From Dehalococcoidales bacterium (GTDB lineage: Bacteria; Chloroflexota; Dehalococcoidia; Dehalococcoidales; UBA3254): 6,689 nucleotides of DNA. Under the pieces are notes generated by a model that did not search any database, was not told where the DNA came from, and saw only the letters and a list, made by a program, of their open reading frames with translations. Shown in pieces: positions 1-6,024 of this stretch. The stretch covers positions 1 to 6,689 of the forward strand of contig JAFGOB010000060.1 of NCBI GenBank assembly GCA_016926695.1. Reading direction: 5' to 3'. The translations under genes and the position numbers were made by a program. The first letter of the stretch is position 1, and the number at the start of each line of letters is the position of its first letter.

Positions 1-14
1 TATTATGTAATTAT

Positions 15-87
15 GCCCACATAGCTCAGTAGGTAGAGCACGTTCTTGGTAAGAACGGGGTCATCAGTTCGAATCTGATTGTGGGCT
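15..87 (+). tRNA. tRNA-Thr (anticodon GGU)
   Basis: A full cloverleaf can be drawn. The acceptor stem pairs 15-21 (gcccaca) with 80-86 (tgtgggc). The D stem pairs 24-27 with 36-39. The anticodon stem pairs 41-45 (cgttc) with 53-57 (gaacg) around loop ttggtaa. The T stem pairs 63-67 (atcag) with 75-79 (ctgat) around loop ttcgaat. The anticodon GGT at 48-50 reads the Thr codons ACC and ACU. The discriminator base is T at 87. The 3' CCA is not encoded, because cag follows, so a CCA-adding enzyme is required. The gene ends only 20 nt before tuf with no terminator between, which suggests a shared transcript. A tRNA-Thr directly upstream of tuf is also the arrangement of E. coli thrT-tufB. Confidence 0.96.
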
Positions 88-107
88 CAGAATAAAAGGG
101 GGAAAGT

Positions 108-1316
108 ATGGCCAAGAAAAAATTTGAAAGAACCAAACCTCACGTTAACGTAGGTACTATCGGGCACGTTGATCATGGCAAGACTACCACAACGGCAGCC
201 ATGACTTTAATATTGTCGAAACAGGCGGGTAGTTCCGTATCCTATAAGAGTTATGATGAGATCGATAACTCTCCCGAAGAGAAGGCCAGGGGTCTTACCA
301 TCGCCATCTCTCATATTGAATATGAAACTGAAAAAAGGCACTATGCCCACGTAGATTGCCCGGGACATGCTGACTACATCAAAAACATGATTACCGGTGC
401 AGCCCAGATGGATGGTGCTATCCTTATCGTCAGCGCACCTGATGGCCCGATGCCCCAGACCAGAGAGCATGTACTTCTGGCTCACCAGGTTGAAGTGCCC
501 TCCATGGTTGTGGCTTTGAATAAGTGTGATATGATGGAAGATGAAGAGCTTCTTGAACTGGTCGAAGTTGAGGTTAGAGATCTTCTTGTGAAATATGGTT
601 TCCCCGGTGACAAGGTTCCCGTCACGCGTATCAGTGCTCTAAAAGCCCTGGAATGCGGCTGCGGCAAAACTGACTGCAAGTACTGCGGTCCGATTTTGGA
701 ACTTGTAAAAACGGTTGATGACTATATTCCTACTCCCGTACGCCCCAAGGACAAGCCCTTCCTTATGCCGGTTGAAGACGTCTTCAGCATCAAAGGCAGA
801 GGTACAGTGGCTACTGGAAGGGTCGAGCGCGGCGTGATTAAGATCGGTGATGAGGTCGAGATAGTCGGACTCCATCATGAACCCAAGAAGACTGTCGTAA
901 CCGGACTTGAAATGTTCCATAAGCTTCTGGAAAGCTCCGAGCCCGGCGATGCGGTCGGAGCGCTGCTCAGAGGCGTTGAGCGTACCGATATCGAGAGAGG
1001 GCAGGTCCTGGCTTTACCGGGAAGCATCAAACCTCACACCAAAGCGGAAGTCCAGATTTACGTACTGAGCAAAGAGGAAGGAGGACGTCATACACCCTTC
1101 TTCAGCGGATATAAACCCCAATTCTACATCCGTACTACCGATGTAACCGGAACCTTAAACCTTCCTCAGGGCGTTGAGATGGTTATGCCCGGTGACAATA
1201 TCAAAGCCAATATAGAGTTGATCTATCCCGTAGCTCTTGAGCCCGGTCTTCGTTTCGCTATTCGAGAAGGGGGTAGGACAGTAGGTGCCGGTACCATAAC
1301 CAGCATCATAGAGTAA
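108..1316 (+). CDS. tuf: Elongation factor Tu (EF-Tu)
   Basis: This 402-aa GTPase delivers aminoacyl-tRNA to the ribosomal A site in the cytoplasm. All the GTP-binding motifs are visible: G1 GHVDHGKT at 19-26, the G2 threonine at T64 in RGLTI, G3 DCPGH at 83-87, G4 NKCD at 138-141 and G5 SALK at 176-179. Domains II and III follow from about residue 215, and the length is typical of the family. The ATG lies behind a purine-rich AGGGGGAAAG ribosome binding site at 97-106. Directly after G5 there is an insertion with cysteines at 183, 185, 190 and 193 (C-x-C-x4-C-x2-C), a zinc-ribbon-like spacing that most EF-Tu proteins lack and that I recall from Dehalococcoidia. The switch I region reads RGLTIAISH rather than the usual RGITINTSH. 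tuf lies between tRNA-Thr and rpmG, the latter 1 nt downstream. Confidence 0.98.
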   Translation: MAKKKFERTKPHVNVGTIGHVDHGKTTTTAAMTLILSKQAGSSVSYKSYDEIDNSPEEKARGLTIAISHIEYETEKRHYAHVDCPGHADYIKNMITGAAQMDGAILIVSAPDGPMPQTREHVLLAHQVEVPSMVVALNKCDMMEDEELLELVEVEVRDLLVKYGFPGDKVPVTRISALKALECGCGKTDCKYCGPILELVKTVDDYIPTPVRPKDKPFLMPVEDVFSIKGRGTVATGRVERGVIKIGDEVEIVGLHHEPKKTVVTGLEMFHKLLESSEPGDAVGALLRGVERTDIERGQVLALPGSIKPHTKAEVQIYVLSKEEGGRHTPFFSGYKPQFYIRTTDVTGTLNLPQGVEMVMPGDNIKANIELIYPVALEPGLRFAIREGGRTVGAGTITSIIE

Positions 1317-1317
1317 T

Positions 1318-1488
1318 ATGGCCAGAAAAAAACAAGAAAATAGAATAATCATTCATCTCGCCTGTGGAACGTGCCAGGAGAGGACGTATACTACTACCAA
1401 GAATAGAAAGAATGACTCAGCGCGGCTGGAATTAAAAAAATTCTGTCCGCGCTGCCAGAAGCATACGCCTCATAAAGAAGTTAAATAG
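1318..1488 (+). CDS. rpmG: 50S ribosomal protein L33 (bL33)
   Basis: This 56-aa protein belongs to the large ribosomal subunit near the E site. It is short, basic and carries a zinc-ribbon pair of CxxC motifs (C16/C19 and C43/C46), so it is the cysteine-containing (C+) form of L33. The [10 protein letters not shown] segment and the [10 protein letters not shown] segment are typical of the family. The ATG lies 1 nt after the tuf stop codon. Little Shine-Dalgarno sequence is visible inside the end of tuf, so translation is probably coupled to tuf termination. The gene sits just upstream of secE, a common bacterial order. Identification is secure. Confidence 0.95.
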   Translation: MARKKQENRIIIHLACGTCQERTYTTTKNRKNDSARLELKKFCPRCQKHTPHKEVK

Positions 1489-1517
1489 TATTTGTTAATA
1501 TCTTTGGAGTTGAGTTA

Positions 1518-1736
1518 ATGACAAGCCATTCAGTAGCTGCCAAGCCGGCTTCCAGCAGGTTCAGGTTCTTTACCGGGATCTGGTATGAACTGAAAAAAGT
1601 AGTCTGGCTTTCCAGGAGGGAAGCTGCGTACCTGACCATGATGGTCCTGGTTGTAACGATAGCAGCCGGCATCGTATTATATGCTTTTGATCTTGGTTTC
1701 TCAACAGCCATAGATAAACTGCTCCTGGGAAAATGA
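1518..1736 (+). CDS. secE: Preprotein translocase subunit SecE
   Basis: This 72-aa protein matches the short, single-helix form of SecE, which clamps SecY in the SecYEG channel of the cytoplasmic membrane. The N-terminal 15-20 residues are polar. They are followed by the conserved amphipathic cytoplasmic helix, with WYELKKVVWLSRREA at about residues 22-36, and by one transmembrane helix at about 39-57. The ATG follows a GGAG at 1506-1509 with 8 nt spacing. The gene lies between rpmG and nusG, the usual bacterial order. The tRNA-Trp gene often found between rpmG and secE is absent here. Confidence 0.95.
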   Translation: MTSHSVAAKPASSRFRFFTGIWYELKKVVWLSRREAAYLTMMVLVVTIAAGIVLYAFDLGFSTAIDKLLLGK

Positions 1737-1817
1737 TCTGTAATTTTTACCGAGATAGAATGAAAAGGAGTACTGCCATATTATCGCCAATACGAATAGC
1801 TGTAAGAGAGGGCTCGG

Positions 1818-2351
1818 GTGGAAGATAATGAGATGCGCTGGTTTGCCGTCCATACCTACTCCGGCTATGAAGAAAGAGTAAAAAAGAACCTTGAGCAGCG
1901 TATCAAGTTCATGGATACCCGTGGCGATATTGAACAGGTAGTTATTCCTACTGAACAGGAAGTAGAAGTAAAGAGCGGACAGAGACGAAATATTACCAAG
2001 AAGATCCTGCCCGCCTATGTTCTGGTTGAAATGAAGATGAATGACCAGAGCTGGGATGTTGTGCGCAACACGCCCGGTGTTACCGGTTTTGTCAGCAGCG
2101 GGAATAAACCGGTCCCGCTACAGCCCAAAGAGGTAGACCAGATTCTGAAACAGATGGCTGCCGAAATACCGAAGGTCAAAGTAGGCTTTCGCAAAGGGCA
2201 AAGTGTCCGGGTTATTGACGGACCATTTATTGATTCTGTAGGAGTCGTGGATGATATTATTCCGGATAAGGGGAAGGTGAAAGTTCTCCTGTCCCTGTTC
2301 GGACGGGAAACACCCGTGGAACTGGATTTCCTGCAGGTTGAGAAACTTTAG
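1818..2351 (+). CDS. nusG: Transcription termination/antitermination factor NusG
   Basis: This 177-aa protein binds RNA polymerase and affects elongation, pausing, Rho-dependent termination and coupling to the ribosome. The NGN domain covers about residues 6-117 (RWFAVHTYSGYE near the start, ILPAYVLVEM in the middle). The KOW domain follows at about 124-177 (QSVRVIDGPF, then KVKVLLSLFGRETPVEL). I choose the GTG start at 1818 because AGAGAGG at 1805-1811 sits 6 nt upstream and the frame is closed by TAA at 1803-1805. The alternative ATG at 1833, just before RWFAV, has no comparable ribosome binding site. The 81-nt gap after secE contains a small overlapping ORF at 1760-1828. rplK follows after 15 nt. 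Confidence 0.96.
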   Translation: MEDNEMRWFAVHTYSGYEERVKKNLEQRIKFMDTRGDIEQVVIPTEQEVEVKSGQRRNITKKILPAYVLVEMKMNDQSWDVVRNTPGVTGFVSSGNKPVPLQPKEVDQILKQMAAEIPKVKVGFRKGQSVRVIDGPFIDSVGVVDDIIPDKGKVKVLLSLFGRETPVELDFLQVEKL

Positions 2352-2366
2352 GTAGGTGATATAAAA

Positions 2367-2789
2367 GTGGCCAAGAAAGTTGTAACCGTTGTCAAGCTTC
2401 AGATTCCAGCCGGTAAAGCCAATCCGGCGCCCCCGGTGGGCCCGGCGCTGGGTCAGCACGGCGTTAATATCATGGCATTCTGTAAAGACTATAATGCCCG
2501 CACGGCAAATCAGGCCGGCACTATTGTTCCGGTTGAAATAACTGTCTACGATGACAGGTCGTTTACCTTCATCACGAAGACGCCTCCCACCTCTGACCTG
2601 ATAAAAAAGGCCCTGGGTATCGAAAAAGGCGCCCAGACCACCGGTAAACAGAAAGTCGGAGAGCTATCGCGAGCCAAGTTAAGAGAAATAGCACAGATAA
2701 AGTCCAAAGATTTGAATGTAAACTCCATTGAAGCTGCTGAGCGCATTGTCGAAGGAGCAGCTCGCAGTATGGGGGTTGAGGTAAAGTAA
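2367..2789 (+). CDS. rplK: 50S ribosomal protein L11 (uL11)
   Basis: This 140-aa protein binds the GTPase-associated centre of 23S rRNA at the base of the ribosomal stalk. The N-terminal domain shows the family pattern [20 protein letters not shown] at about residues 10-29, with the proline-rich region near which thiopeptide antibiotics act. The C-terminal rRNA-binding domain begins at about residue 70 ([13 protein letters not shown]). The length is normal. The start is GTG. AGGTAGGTG at 2350-2358 overlaps the nusG stop codon and supplies the ribosome binding site, so translation probably follows nusG closely. rplA begins 1 nt after the stop. Confidence 0.97.
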   Translation: MAKKVVTVVKLQIPAGKANPAPPVGPALGQHGVNIMAFCKDYNARTANQAGTIVPVEITVYDDRSFTFITKTPPTSDLIKKALGIEKGAQTTGKQKVGELSRAKLREIAQIKSKDLNVNSIEAAERIVEGAARSMGVEVK

Positions 2790-2790
2790 A

Positions 2791-3498
2791 ATGACTACGC
2801 ATCATGGAAAAAAGTACGAAGCTGCGATGAAAGAGCTGGATTCTACCAGGCTTTATCAACCGGCGGAAGCGGTATCGACCGCAAAAAAGGCGGCTTTTGC
2901 CAACTTTGACGAATCAGTTGAAATCCATTTACGCATGGGAGTGGATATTCGCAATGCCAGCCAGCAAGTGAGAGGTGTGGCGCTTTTGCCTCACGGTCTG
3001 GGCAAACAGGTCCGGGTGCTGGTCTTCGCCCAGGGTGAAGCCGAAAGATCGGCACGGGAAGCCGGTGCGGACTATATAGGAAACGAGGAATTAATCAAAA
3101 AGATCGAAGGAGGTTGGACCGAATTCGATGTAGCCATGGCTACCCCTGATATGATGGGAAAAATTGGTAAACTGGGTAAGGTGCTGGGACGCAAGGGACT
3201 TATGCCCAATCCCAAAGCCGGCACGGTAGTCCAGCCCGGCGATCTTCCCAGGGTCATCGATGAAGCACGCAAAGGCCGTGTTGAATTCAAGCTGGACAAG
3301 ACCAATCTTATTCATGTAATTGTCGGAAAGAAAAGTTTCGAGGACGACAAACTGGTGGATAATCTCATGGCTGTGGTAGATGCAATTGTAAAAGCCAAGC
3401 CGGCAGGAGCCAAGGGGACCTTTATTAAAAGCGTTTCTTTGAGTACAACCATGGGCCCCGGTTTCAAACTGGACCTTAAACCACTCAACGCGAGCTAA
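2791..3498 (+). CDS. rplA: 50S ribosomal protein L1 (uL1)
   Basis: This 235-aa protein forms the mobile L1 stalk of the large subunit, which helps move deacylated tRNA out of the E site. In many bacteria it also represses translation of the L11-L1 mRNA. The L1 signature lies at about residues 125-146 ([20 protein letters not shown]). The C-terminal part ends with a [13 protein letters not shown] segment typical of the family, and the length is normal. The ATG is 1 nt after the rplK stop, so the two genes are almost certainly translationally coupled. A 207-nt leader separates it from rplJ. I did not recognise a clear L1-binding mRNA mimic between nusG and rplK, where the gap is only 15 nt. Confidence 0.97.
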   Translation: MTTHHGKKYEAAMKELDSTRLYQPAEAVSTAKKAAFANFDESVEIHLRMGVDIRNASQQVRGVALLPHGLGKQVRVLVFAQGEAERSAREAGADYIGNEELIKKIEGGWTEFDVAMATPDMMGKIGKLGKVLGRKGLMPNPKAGTVVQPGDLPRVIDEARKGRVEFKLDKTNLIHVIVGKKSFEDDKLVDNLMAVVDAIVKAKPAGAKGTFIKSVSLSTTMGPGFKLDLKPLNAS

Positions 3499-3531
3499 AC
3501 GGACATTAATAAACTGATCTTGTTTTTCGGG

Positions 3532-3603
3532 TCTCTCATCCGGAGACAGCGGGTTCTCCTTTCAGGAGGAGATTAATACGGTAAGTGCCTGCCGAGGAAG
3601 AGG
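3532..3603 (+). ncRNA. L10 leader (autoregulatory mRNA fold upstream of rplJ)
   Basis: The leader matches the conserved ribosomal-protein L10 leader (Rfam L10_leader type). It has AGACAGCGGG at 3544-3553, TTAAT at 3573-3577 and CCTGCCGAGG at 3588-3597. GCGGG (3549-3553) pairs with CCTGC (3588-3592). An inner hairpin forms between CTCCT (3556-3560) and AGGAG (3564-3568). The closing helix pairs TCTC/TCC (3534-3541) with GGA/GAGG (3596-3603) around one A-A mismatch. In known systems the L10(L12)4 complex binds this fold and lowers expression of rplJ and rplL. The fold lies 103 nt upstream of the rplJ start. Coordinates are approximate to a few bases. Confidence 0.85.
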
Positions 3604-3637
3604 ATAGCTTTTTATACTTAAGTCGTATAAAAACCTC
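3600..3637 (+). promoter_or_regulatory. Candidate antiterminator hairpin in the rplJ leader
   Basis: A 9-bp perfect stem forms between TTTTTATAC (3609-3617) and GTATAAAAA (3625-3633) around a 7-nt loop. It can be extended by GAGG (3600-3603) pairing with CCTC (3634-3637), with a 5-nt bulge (3604-3608). The 3' arm takes up AAAACCTC, the same bases that form the left arm of the terminator at 3630-3660. GAGG is also needed by the closing helix of the L10-binding fold. The three structures are therefore mutually exclusive, which fits an attenuation switch in which bound L10 frees the terminator. The pairings are read from the sequence; the switch is inference. Confidence 0.65.
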
Positions 3638-3660
3638 GTACTCCGGTGCGGGGTTTTTTT
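3630..3660 (+). terminator. Rho-independent attenuator upstream of rplJ
   Basis: AAAACCTCGTA (3630-3640) pairs with TGCGGGGTTTT (3647-3657), using G-T wobbles in the middle, around a CTCCGG loop. The right arm runs into seven T residues (3654-3660). It lies between the L10-binding fold and rplJ, 45 nt before the rplJ start, so it acts as an internal attenuator. It could end transcripts arriving from rplA when L10 is in excess. Confidence 0.82.
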
Positions 3661-3705
3661 GTAACAGATATATATTGACGTAAGAATTCAACAGGAGTTA
3701 AGTAG

Positions 3706-4233
3706 ATGCCGACAGAAAGAAAGAAACAAATTATCGATAGTCTGGAAGAGACCTTCGTTCAAAGCAACTCCGGAATAATGGCGGACTACCGTGGTCTGAA
3801 AACGACGGAAATTGTTGCTTTGCGTCATAAACTCAGGGAAAGCGGGGCTGAATTACAGGTGGTGAAAAATACACTGGCTCTGATCGCAGCCAGGAAAGCA
3901 GGAAAAGACCGCATAGAAAGTATTCTGGAAGGTCCGGTAGCGATAGCGTTTATCAAAGATGATATCTCTGTATCTGCCAAGGCAATGTCAGATTATATCG
4001 CTTCCACCAAAATCCCCATGACTATCAAGGGCGGTTTCCTGGGAAACAAGATGTTGACACCCGAAGAGGTTGCAACTATCGCCACCCTGCCGTCCAGACA
4101 GGTGCTGATCGGCAAAGTTTTGGGCGGTATCCAGGGTCCCCTATATGCTTTTATGAACCAGCTCAATGCACCCTTAAGGGGTTTGGTAACAATATTACAG
4201 GGTAGAATAAAACAATTAGAAGGAGTTAACTAA
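3706..4233 (+). CDS. rplJ: 50S ribosomal protein L10 (uL10)
   Basis: This 175-aa protein is the base of the ribosomal stalk. Its N-terminal domain binds 23S rRNA and its C-terminal helix carries L7/L12 dimers. The N-terminal pattern ([13 protein letters not shown], then ADYRGL at about residues 27-32 and LQVVKNTLA at about 50-58) is typical of the family. The C-terminal region from about residue 140 ([20 protein letters not shown]) is the L12-binding helix. The ATG follows AGGAG at 3693-3697 with 8 nt spacing. Expression is probably under autogenous control through the leader at 3532-3660. rplL follows after 1 nt. Confidence 0.97.
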   Translation: MPTERKKQIIDSLEETFVQSNSGIMADYRGLKTTEIVALRHKLRESGAELQVVKNTLALIAARKAGKDRIESILEGPVAIAFIKDDISVSAKAMSDYIASTKIPMTIKGGFLGNKMLTPEEVATIATLPSRQVLIGKVLGGIQGPLYAFMNQLNAPLRGLVTILQGRIKQLEGVN

Positions 4234-4234
4234 A

Positions 4235-4621
4235 ATGGCTGAATCAAAAGTTGAACAGGCGATGGCGATAATCGAGGGAATGACAGTTCTGGAACTGGCT
4301 GAGATGGTCAAGGCTATGGAGGACAAGTTCGGAATCAGCGCCGCCGCTCCCATGGCAGTAGCCGCAGCCGCACCTGCCTCGGCTGAAGCGGCTGCCCCGG
4401 CAGAAGAAAAAACTGAGTTTACCGTCATACTCAAGGACATCGGCGCTAACAAGATCAACGTAATTAAGGCAGTAAGAGAGCTTACAAGCCTCGGTCTTAA
4501 AGAGTCCAAGGAACTGGTGGAAGGCGCACCCAAACCGGTTAAAGAGAATGTCAATAAAGAGGAAGCTGAAGCGGCCAAGGCCAAACTCGAAGCCGCCGGT
4601 GCTGCCGTCGAAATCCAATAA
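4235..4621 (+). CDS. rplL: 50S ribosomal protein L7/L12 (bL12)
   Basis: This 128-aa acidic stalk protein binds L10 as dimers and recruits translational GTPases, including the EF-Tu encoded upstream. The N-terminal dimerisation domain covers about residues 1-35. An Ala-rich flexible hinge follows at about 36-58 ([20 protein letters not shown]). The globular C-terminal domain runs from about 59 to 128 and contains the GTPase-contacting stretch [23 protein letters not shown]. The length is normal. The ribosome binding site AGGAG (4221-4225) lies inside the end of rplJ and the start codon is 1 nt after the rplJ stop, which implies coupling. A strong terminator follows 25 nt downstream. Confidence 0.97.
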   Translation: MAESKVEQAMAIIEGMTVLELAEMVKAMEDKFGISAAAPMAVAAAAPASAEAAAPAEEKTEFTVILKDIGANKINVIKAVRELTSLGLKESKELVEGAPKPVKENVNKEEAEAAKAKLEAAGAAVEIQ

Positions 4622-4646
4622 CCTGACCCTAACAATAAATATAGTT

Positions 4647-4690
4647 GCCAGGTAAAGGGACGGGATCCCGTCCCTTTACCTGGCGTTTTC
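4647..4690 (+). terminator. Terminator of the tuf-rplL cluster
   Basis: The 38 bases from 4647 to 4684 form a perfect inverted repeat (19 bp per arm, with GGGATCCC at the centre). As a hairpin this gives about 17 bp with a GATC tetraloop. It is followed by GTTTTCTC, a short T tract. It lies 25 nt after the rplL stop and marks the end of the ribosomal cluster. The other side is not T-rich enough in reverse to call it bidirectional. Confidence 0.88.
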
Positions 4691-4753
4691 TCCGATATAT
4701 TTTAGTTTCCTCTTGCCTATTTATTTGCCTCGTTAAGGCCTGTTTTCTGCATA

Positions 4754-4782
4754 TTGAAATTTGTCTTGAAAACAAATATATT
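4754..4782 (+). promoter_or_regulatory. Sigma-70-type promoter for the 85-aa membrane protein gene
   Basis: TTGAAA (4754-4759) and TATATT (4777-4782) are separated by exactly 17 nt. Each hexamer matches five of six consensus bases. The predicted start site near 4789 gives a short leader of about 27 nt before the ATG at 4816. The promoter lies downstream of the rplL terminator, so the small gene is probably transcribed independently. Confidence 0.6.
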
Positions 4783-4815
4783 TATCAAAGGCACAACTAT
4801 CTCAGGGAGCAGGGT

Positions 4816-5073
4816 ATGACCTCTCATGATTTATTGATATTGATTATAATAGGCAGCGTCTTCGTCCTCTTGGGTATAATAGGATTCTTATGGGCGAAAA
4901 GGGAAGAACGGTCATATTACAGTTCCATCACTGAACGGATTGATGTGCGTGAATTCATGGACCATCTACCCTGGCACCCGGAGCCGGGTTCCCTGAAGAT
5001 AGGCGGTATAATAATTATTTTAGTCGGCATCACCCTGCTGCTTATTGCCCTTGGATTTCATCTCTGGGGATAA
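4816..5073 (+). CDS. Small two-helix membrane protein, unknown function
   Basis: I do not recognise a family for this 85-aa protein. It has two hydrophobic helices at about residues 6-26 and 62-83. A 35-residue polar loop joins them, opening with AKREER and containing a HLPWHPEPGS segment at 50-59. Positive charges at K28, R29 and R32 after the first helix suggest a cytoplasmic loop with both termini outside. I choose the ATG at 4816 because AGGGAG (4804-4809) lies 6 nt upstream and a good promoter sits at 4754-4782. The frame stays open upstream to an ATG at 4645, but that start lies within the rplL terminator palindrome and has no ribosome binding site. The gene converges on the SemiSWEET gene. 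The ORF is likely real; its function is unknown. Confidence 0.75.
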   Translation: MTSHDLLILIIIGSVFVLLGIIGFLWAKREERSYYSSITERIDVREFMDHLPWHPEPGSLKIGGIIIILVGITLLLIALGFHLWG

Positions 5074-5204
5074 CATCCGTCCTTTATTTGTACGAGTAGC
5101 AGCTTTTCCGTCAGGATCGTCACAACCAGACCGCCCATCGCCTACCGTCTACAGGTTAAAACGCAGCAAACAACGCGGACCAGCCGCCGGTACATGGTGT
5201 TGAA

Positions 5205-5492
5205 TCACCTGGTATTTTTCATTTTCTTTTTACCGCTGCCGCCGTATTTCAGTTTGCCCACCAGCAATGCGATAACCAGCACTCCTCCAAATATATTCCA
5301 AAAAATGATCGGCAGGGCCTTAAGATATATACCATAGCCCAGCCAGGTCATATTCCCGGCTAAAATCAGCAGAGTAAAGAACAGGCTTAAATCATGAGCG
5401 CTTCGAAGCTTGAAAACCCGTATCACCTGGGGTAGAAAGCTGCCGGTGGTAAGGGCTCCGGCCACCAGACCGATTATATCTCCGCCTGACAA
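5205..5492 (-). CDS. SemiSWEET / PQ-loop family sugar transporter
   Basis: This 95-aa protein has three predicted transmembrane helices (about residues 4-24, 36-57 and 60-80) and a PQ-loop motif, SFLPQV, with P21 and Q22. SemiSWEETs are small half-transporters that dimerise in the cytoplasmic membrane and move sugars down their gradient. W50 in TWLGYGIYL and N66 in FWNIFGG sit where the substrate-pocket Trp and Asn of SemiSWEETs are expected. The Lys-rich tail (GKKKMK) is probably cytoplasmic. I choose the TTG start at 5492 because a near-perfect ribosome binding site (AGGAGGTG, complement of 5498-5505) lies 5 nt upstream. An in-frame ATG at 5561 would add 23 polar residues and has no ribosome binding site. 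The substrate cannot be told from sequence, and other PQ-loop roles remain possible. Confidence 0.82.
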   Translation of the reverse strand: MSGGDIIGLVAGALTTGSFLPQVIRVFKLRSAHDLSLFFTLLILAGNMTWLGYGIYLKALPIIFWNIFGGVLVIALLVGKLKYGGSGKKKMKNTR

Positions 5493-5562
5493 ATCAGCAC
5501 CTCCTGAAAAAAATAAGCAATCAGCAAGCAAATCATAGTTGTCATTAAATTGAAAAAACATC

Positions 5563-5603
5563 GAGAGGAGTAACCATACTTTACATTACGGCGTACTCCT
5601 CTC
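5563..5603. repeat. 10-bp perfect inverted repeat upstream of the SemiSWEET gene
   Basis: GAGAGGAGTA (5563-5572) and TACTCCTCTC (5594-5603) are exact reverse complements separated by 21 nt. Neither side has a run of T, so it is not a classic terminator. Its arms closely resemble those of the hairpin at 6565-6604 beyond the inhibitor gene, so it may be one copy of a dispersed element. It could also be an operator for the SemiSWEET gene, whose start lies 71 nt away on the minus strand. Confidence 0.6.
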
Positions 5604-5989
5604 AACTATATTTCCAGCTATCCTAATATTAGCCATTTAACAGCCTGCCGGTCAATCCCGGTCGGCGCCTGCCGCATTTGTATCCGGGCTACTTGAGTTT
5701 GCCATGATTATGAATTATCATTTATCCTCACATCATCATTTTCGCCAGGCAAAAAGATCGTCTTGAGGCGGCTATACGAAAAATCTCGTCAAAAAGAATT
5801 AGTAACAATCAGAATTTTCCCTTAATGACCGTAGATGTTTCTTTAAAGGATAATGTTTTAAGCGTAATATCCGGAGCATTATCGATTAATGATACACCAA
5901 TCCACACTCAACGGCTGTTTCGTACTTGTATTTCGTACAGATACAGGTAACAGCGGGCAACCGGCTATTTCGGTAACCTCATATTTCTA
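5604..5989. other. Gene-poor stretch with a possible decayed ORF
   Basis: I see no convincing intact gene here. On the + strand one frame is open from 5714 to the stop at 5948-5950, with its only ATG at 5825 and no ribosome binding site. The translation includes KDRLEAAIRKISSKR and, from the ATG, MTVDVSLKDNVLSVISGALS. This looks protein-like and faintly recalls a BON-type strand pattern, but it may be chance. A short ORF in another frame (5704-5766) starts just upstream, as a frameshifted remnant would. Other items are a direct repeat TTTCGTAC at 5918-5925 and 5931-5938, and GCCTGCC at 5643-5649 and 5668-5674. Confidence 0.4.
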
Positions 5990-6018
5990 TTGACAGCGCT
6001 GAAAGGGAGTACTACACT
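5990..6018 (+). promoter_or_regulatory. Sigma-70-type promoter for the chagasin-like gene
   Basis: A perfect TTGACA (5990-5995) and TACACT (6013-6018) are separated by 17 nt. Transcription should begin near 6025, which is also the first base of an upstream ORF. The spacer contains GGGAGTACT, a sequence that recurs in hairpins on both sides of the inhibitor gene, so it may be a regulatory site. GGTAAC-type repeats flank the promoter. Confidence 0.7.
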
Positions 6019-6024
6019 CTCATT

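Noticed and set aside
1..14. TATTAT at 1-6 as a -10 box for the tRNA-Thr transcript
   Set aside because: The -35 region would lie outside the window and the tRNA may instead be internal to a longer tRNA transcript.
3675..3680. TTGACG as a -35 box for a separate rplJ promoter
   Set aside because: No -10-like hexamer lies 16-18 nt downstream; that position falls on the ribosome binding site region just before the rplJ start.
4216..4635. Long minus-strand ORF opposite rplL
   Set aside because: It is a shadow of the Ala-rich rplL codons, with low-complexity Ser/Ala composition and no ribosome binding site. The same applies to other reverse-strand ORFs under the ribosomal genes.
4645..4815. N-terminal extension of the small membrane protein back to an ATG at 4645
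   Set aside because: This start lies within the rplL terminator palindrome, has no ribosome binding site and would be upstream of the gene's own promoter. The ATG at 4816 has a good ribosome binding site.
5074..5204. Bidirectional terminator between the two convergent genes
   Set aside because: Only weak 4-5 bp pairings around 5190-5215 were seen, without T tracts, so I make no call.
5517..5560. Minus-strand promoter for the SemiSWEET gene (ATGACA or TATGAT hexamers)
   Set aside because: Neither hexamer has a partner at acceptable spacing.
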